Made by a program: the position numbers and the translations under genes
NCBI GenBank assembly: GCA_964475385.1
Contig: CAYYWV010000133.1
Coordinates: 1 to 5,979 of the forward strand
Source: CAYYWV01 sp964475385
Lineage (GTDB): Bacteria > Pseudomonadota > Alphaproteobacteria > JAAXGF01
Reading direction: 5' to 3'
Length of the DNA: 5,979 nt
Notes under the pieces: model-generated
What the model was told of the DNA's origin: nothing
Database searches by the model: none
The model's input: the letters and a program-made list of their open reading frames with translations, nothing else
In this document: piece by piece, positions 5,272 through 5,979 of the stretch
Numbering within the stretch: the first letter of the stretch is position 1
Layout of the letters: every line of letters begins with the position of its first letter

Positions 5272-5276
5272 CGAAA

Positions 5277-5822
5277 ATGATGGACTTACGTGAAACGAGT
5301 GCACCGACGTCATGGAGCGGGTGGGTCGCGGGGGCGCTTGCGATCGTTGCTGTGGGCGCTTTCGTTCTTTTCGGCGCCGGCCTTGCGCAGGCAGCTCACA
5401 CCAAGGATCACGGCGAACCGGCGGCGGCAGAGGACGACGCGGCGGCGCAGGACGATTCCTCCATGCTCATGTTGACGATGCCCATCATGAACCCGGCCCG
5501 GGGCCGCAAGCTGTTCGCCTCCAAGGGGTGCGTGGTCTGCCATTCGATCAACGGCGTCGGTGGCGAGGATGCGCCTGCGCTCGACTTCACGATGTCGGAC
5601 CGGTTCATGAATCCGTTCGATTTTACGGCCCGGATGTGGCGAGGCGCCGAGGCGATGATCCTCATGCAGCAGGAAGAGCTCGGCGAACAGATCGAGTTCA
5701 CCGGCCAGGAGCTCGCCGACATCATCGCTTTCGCTCACGATCCGGCAGAGCAGAAGCGACTGACCAAGGACGACATCCCGGATCGAATCAAGAAGCTGAT
5801 GAGCCGCGCGGAAGCGGAGTAG
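5277..5822 (+). CDS. Membrane-anchored or secreted monoheme cytochrome c (class I-like)
   Basis: This 181-residue protein has one heme site, C85-H89 (GCVVCHS), preceded by the usual NPARGRKLFASK helix. A hydrophobic segment (about residues 16-36) ends in GLAQAA and could be either a signal peptide cut near residue 39 or an uncleaved anchor. It is followed by an acidic, alanine-rich linker (about 45-61) and a methionine-rich stretch MLMLTMPIM. The distal ligand is probably one of the methionines in ARMWRGAEAMILM (M120, M127 or M130); I cannot tell which. A charged helix (DDIPDRIKKLMSRAEAE) closes the protein. It probably shuttles electrons in the periplasm or at the membrane face. It is divergent from the SHP/DHC/cytochrome b operon, so it may be co-regulated with it, but a direct role in that chain is inference. 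It is not SHP or DHC; the subfamily is not recognised. Confidence 0.88.
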   Translation: MMDLRETSAPTSWSGWVAGALAIVAVGAFVLFGAGLAQAAHTKDHGEPAAAEDDAAAQDDSSMLMLTMPIMNPARGRKLFASKGCVVCHSINGVGGEDAPALDFTMSDRFMNPFDFTARMWRGAEAMILMQQEELGEQIEFTGQELADIIAFAHDPAEQKRLTKDDIPDRIKKLMSRAEAE

Positions 5823-5840
5823 GAGGCTGCGGCGGGACTC

Positions 5841-5859
5841 GGAAACCGGCCTCGGTTCC
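5841..5859 (+). terminator. Possible terminator hairpin after the cytochrome c gene
   Basis: GGAAACCG and CGGTTCC form a 7-bp stem with one bulged A and a GCCT loop, 18 bases after the stop. The following sequence has only short T runs (TTT at 5863-5865, TTTT at 5872-5875), so it is a weak intrinsic terminator at best. It could serve both directions if a convergent gene ends at 5935. Confidence 0.35.
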
Positions 5860-5934
5860 TCGTTTCTGGGCTTTTCAAACGACGCCGCGCCGGTTTTCTC
5901 CGACCGTTCCGCCGGTCCTTCCGGCCGCCACGAA

Positions 5935-5979
5935 TCATACCATCTCGCCTTTGAACGACTCCATGTGACCGAGGCCCTC
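5935..5979 (-). CDS. Possible C-terminal end of a convergent gene (partial)
   Basis: On the minus strand the frame entering from the window edge reads EGLGHMESFKGEMV and stops at TGA (5935-5937). Fourteen residues are too few to identify a protein, and such a short open stretch can occur by chance. The reasons to list it are that the sequence between 5823 and 5934 shows no gene, that a hairpin lies between, and that the composition of the peptide is protein-like. Confidence 0.3.
   Translation of the reverse strand, partial: EGLGHMESFKGEMV

Larger units (their letters stand above)
5043..5276. promoter_or_regulatory. Divergent regulatory region between the cytochrome operon and the monoheme cytochrome c
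   Basis: These 234 bases lie between start codons that point apart, so they must hold promoters for both transcription units. Around 5090-5130 and 5160-5220 the composition is much more AT-rich than the flanking genes. A run of seven T (5087-5093) lies next to a small GGGT...ACCC inverted repeat (5095-5107). The part near the cytochrome c gene holds the inverted and direct repeats listed separately. TGCATTAAT at 5205-5213 could be an extended -10 box for the rightward gene, but no good -35 partner was found. No FNR-type TTGAT-N4-ATCAA site was seen. Confidence 0.5.

Noticed and set aside
4797..5276. Upstream extension of the monoheme cytochrome c frame
   Set aside because: It runs antisense through the cytochrome b gene and across the divergent promoter region, and would put about 160 polar residues before the signal or anchor segment; the ribosome binding site at 5264-5271 supports the start at 5277.

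Overview
The window is GC-rich and gene-dense, with short gaps, mostly purine-rich ribosome binding sites and GTG/ATG starts. Protein content (an SHP/DHC/cytochrome b system, a DUF1989 protein and a ureohydrolase) suggests an alphaproteobacterium, perhaps a purple non-sulfur or Rhodospirillales/Rhodobacterales-type organism. This placement is inferred from gene content only; no rRNA or tRNA is present.

Left part (1-2485), nitrogen metabolism: the 3' end of a fold-type II PLP enzyme (1-618, +) converges on a DUF1989 / urea-carboxylase-associated protein (650-1264, -). That gene is divergent from an arginase/agmatinase-family ureohydrolase (1493-2485, +) with all six metal ligands. Together they look like a small module for breaking down a guanidino compound, but the substrate cannot be read from the sequence.

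Central part (2505-5042, all - strand), a compact cytochrome operon. Transcribed from right to left it holds: a cytochrome b561-type membrane protein fused to a C-terminal diheme cytochrome c (DHC) domain (3906-5042); a sphaeroides heme protein (SHP/DUF1924) monoheme cytochrome with the expected Asn ligand and disulfide (3467-3901); and two further secreted DHC-type diheme cytochromes (3007-3438 and 2505-2972). The operon encodes seven c-type heme sites plus probably two b hemes. The likely path is quinol pool to b hemes to DHC hemes to SHP, whose terminal substrate (oxygen, NO or another small molecule) is not settled by the sequence. The two small DHC genes share a 64-bp identical block and a 23-bp identical block in register, separated by strongly diverged sequence. 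This mosaic suggests duplication followed by gene conversion.

Right part: a 234-bp divergent intergenic region with an inverted repeat and a direct repeat separates the operon from a membrane-anchored or secreted monoheme cytochrome c (5277-5822, +). A hairpin (5841-5859) may terminate it, and the last 45 bases may be the C-terminus of a convergent gene. No mobile element, CRISPR array, RNA gene or phage feature was seen. The most distinctive features are the cytochrome b-DHC fusion together with two additional DHC paralogues, and the conversion-like patch between those paralogues.
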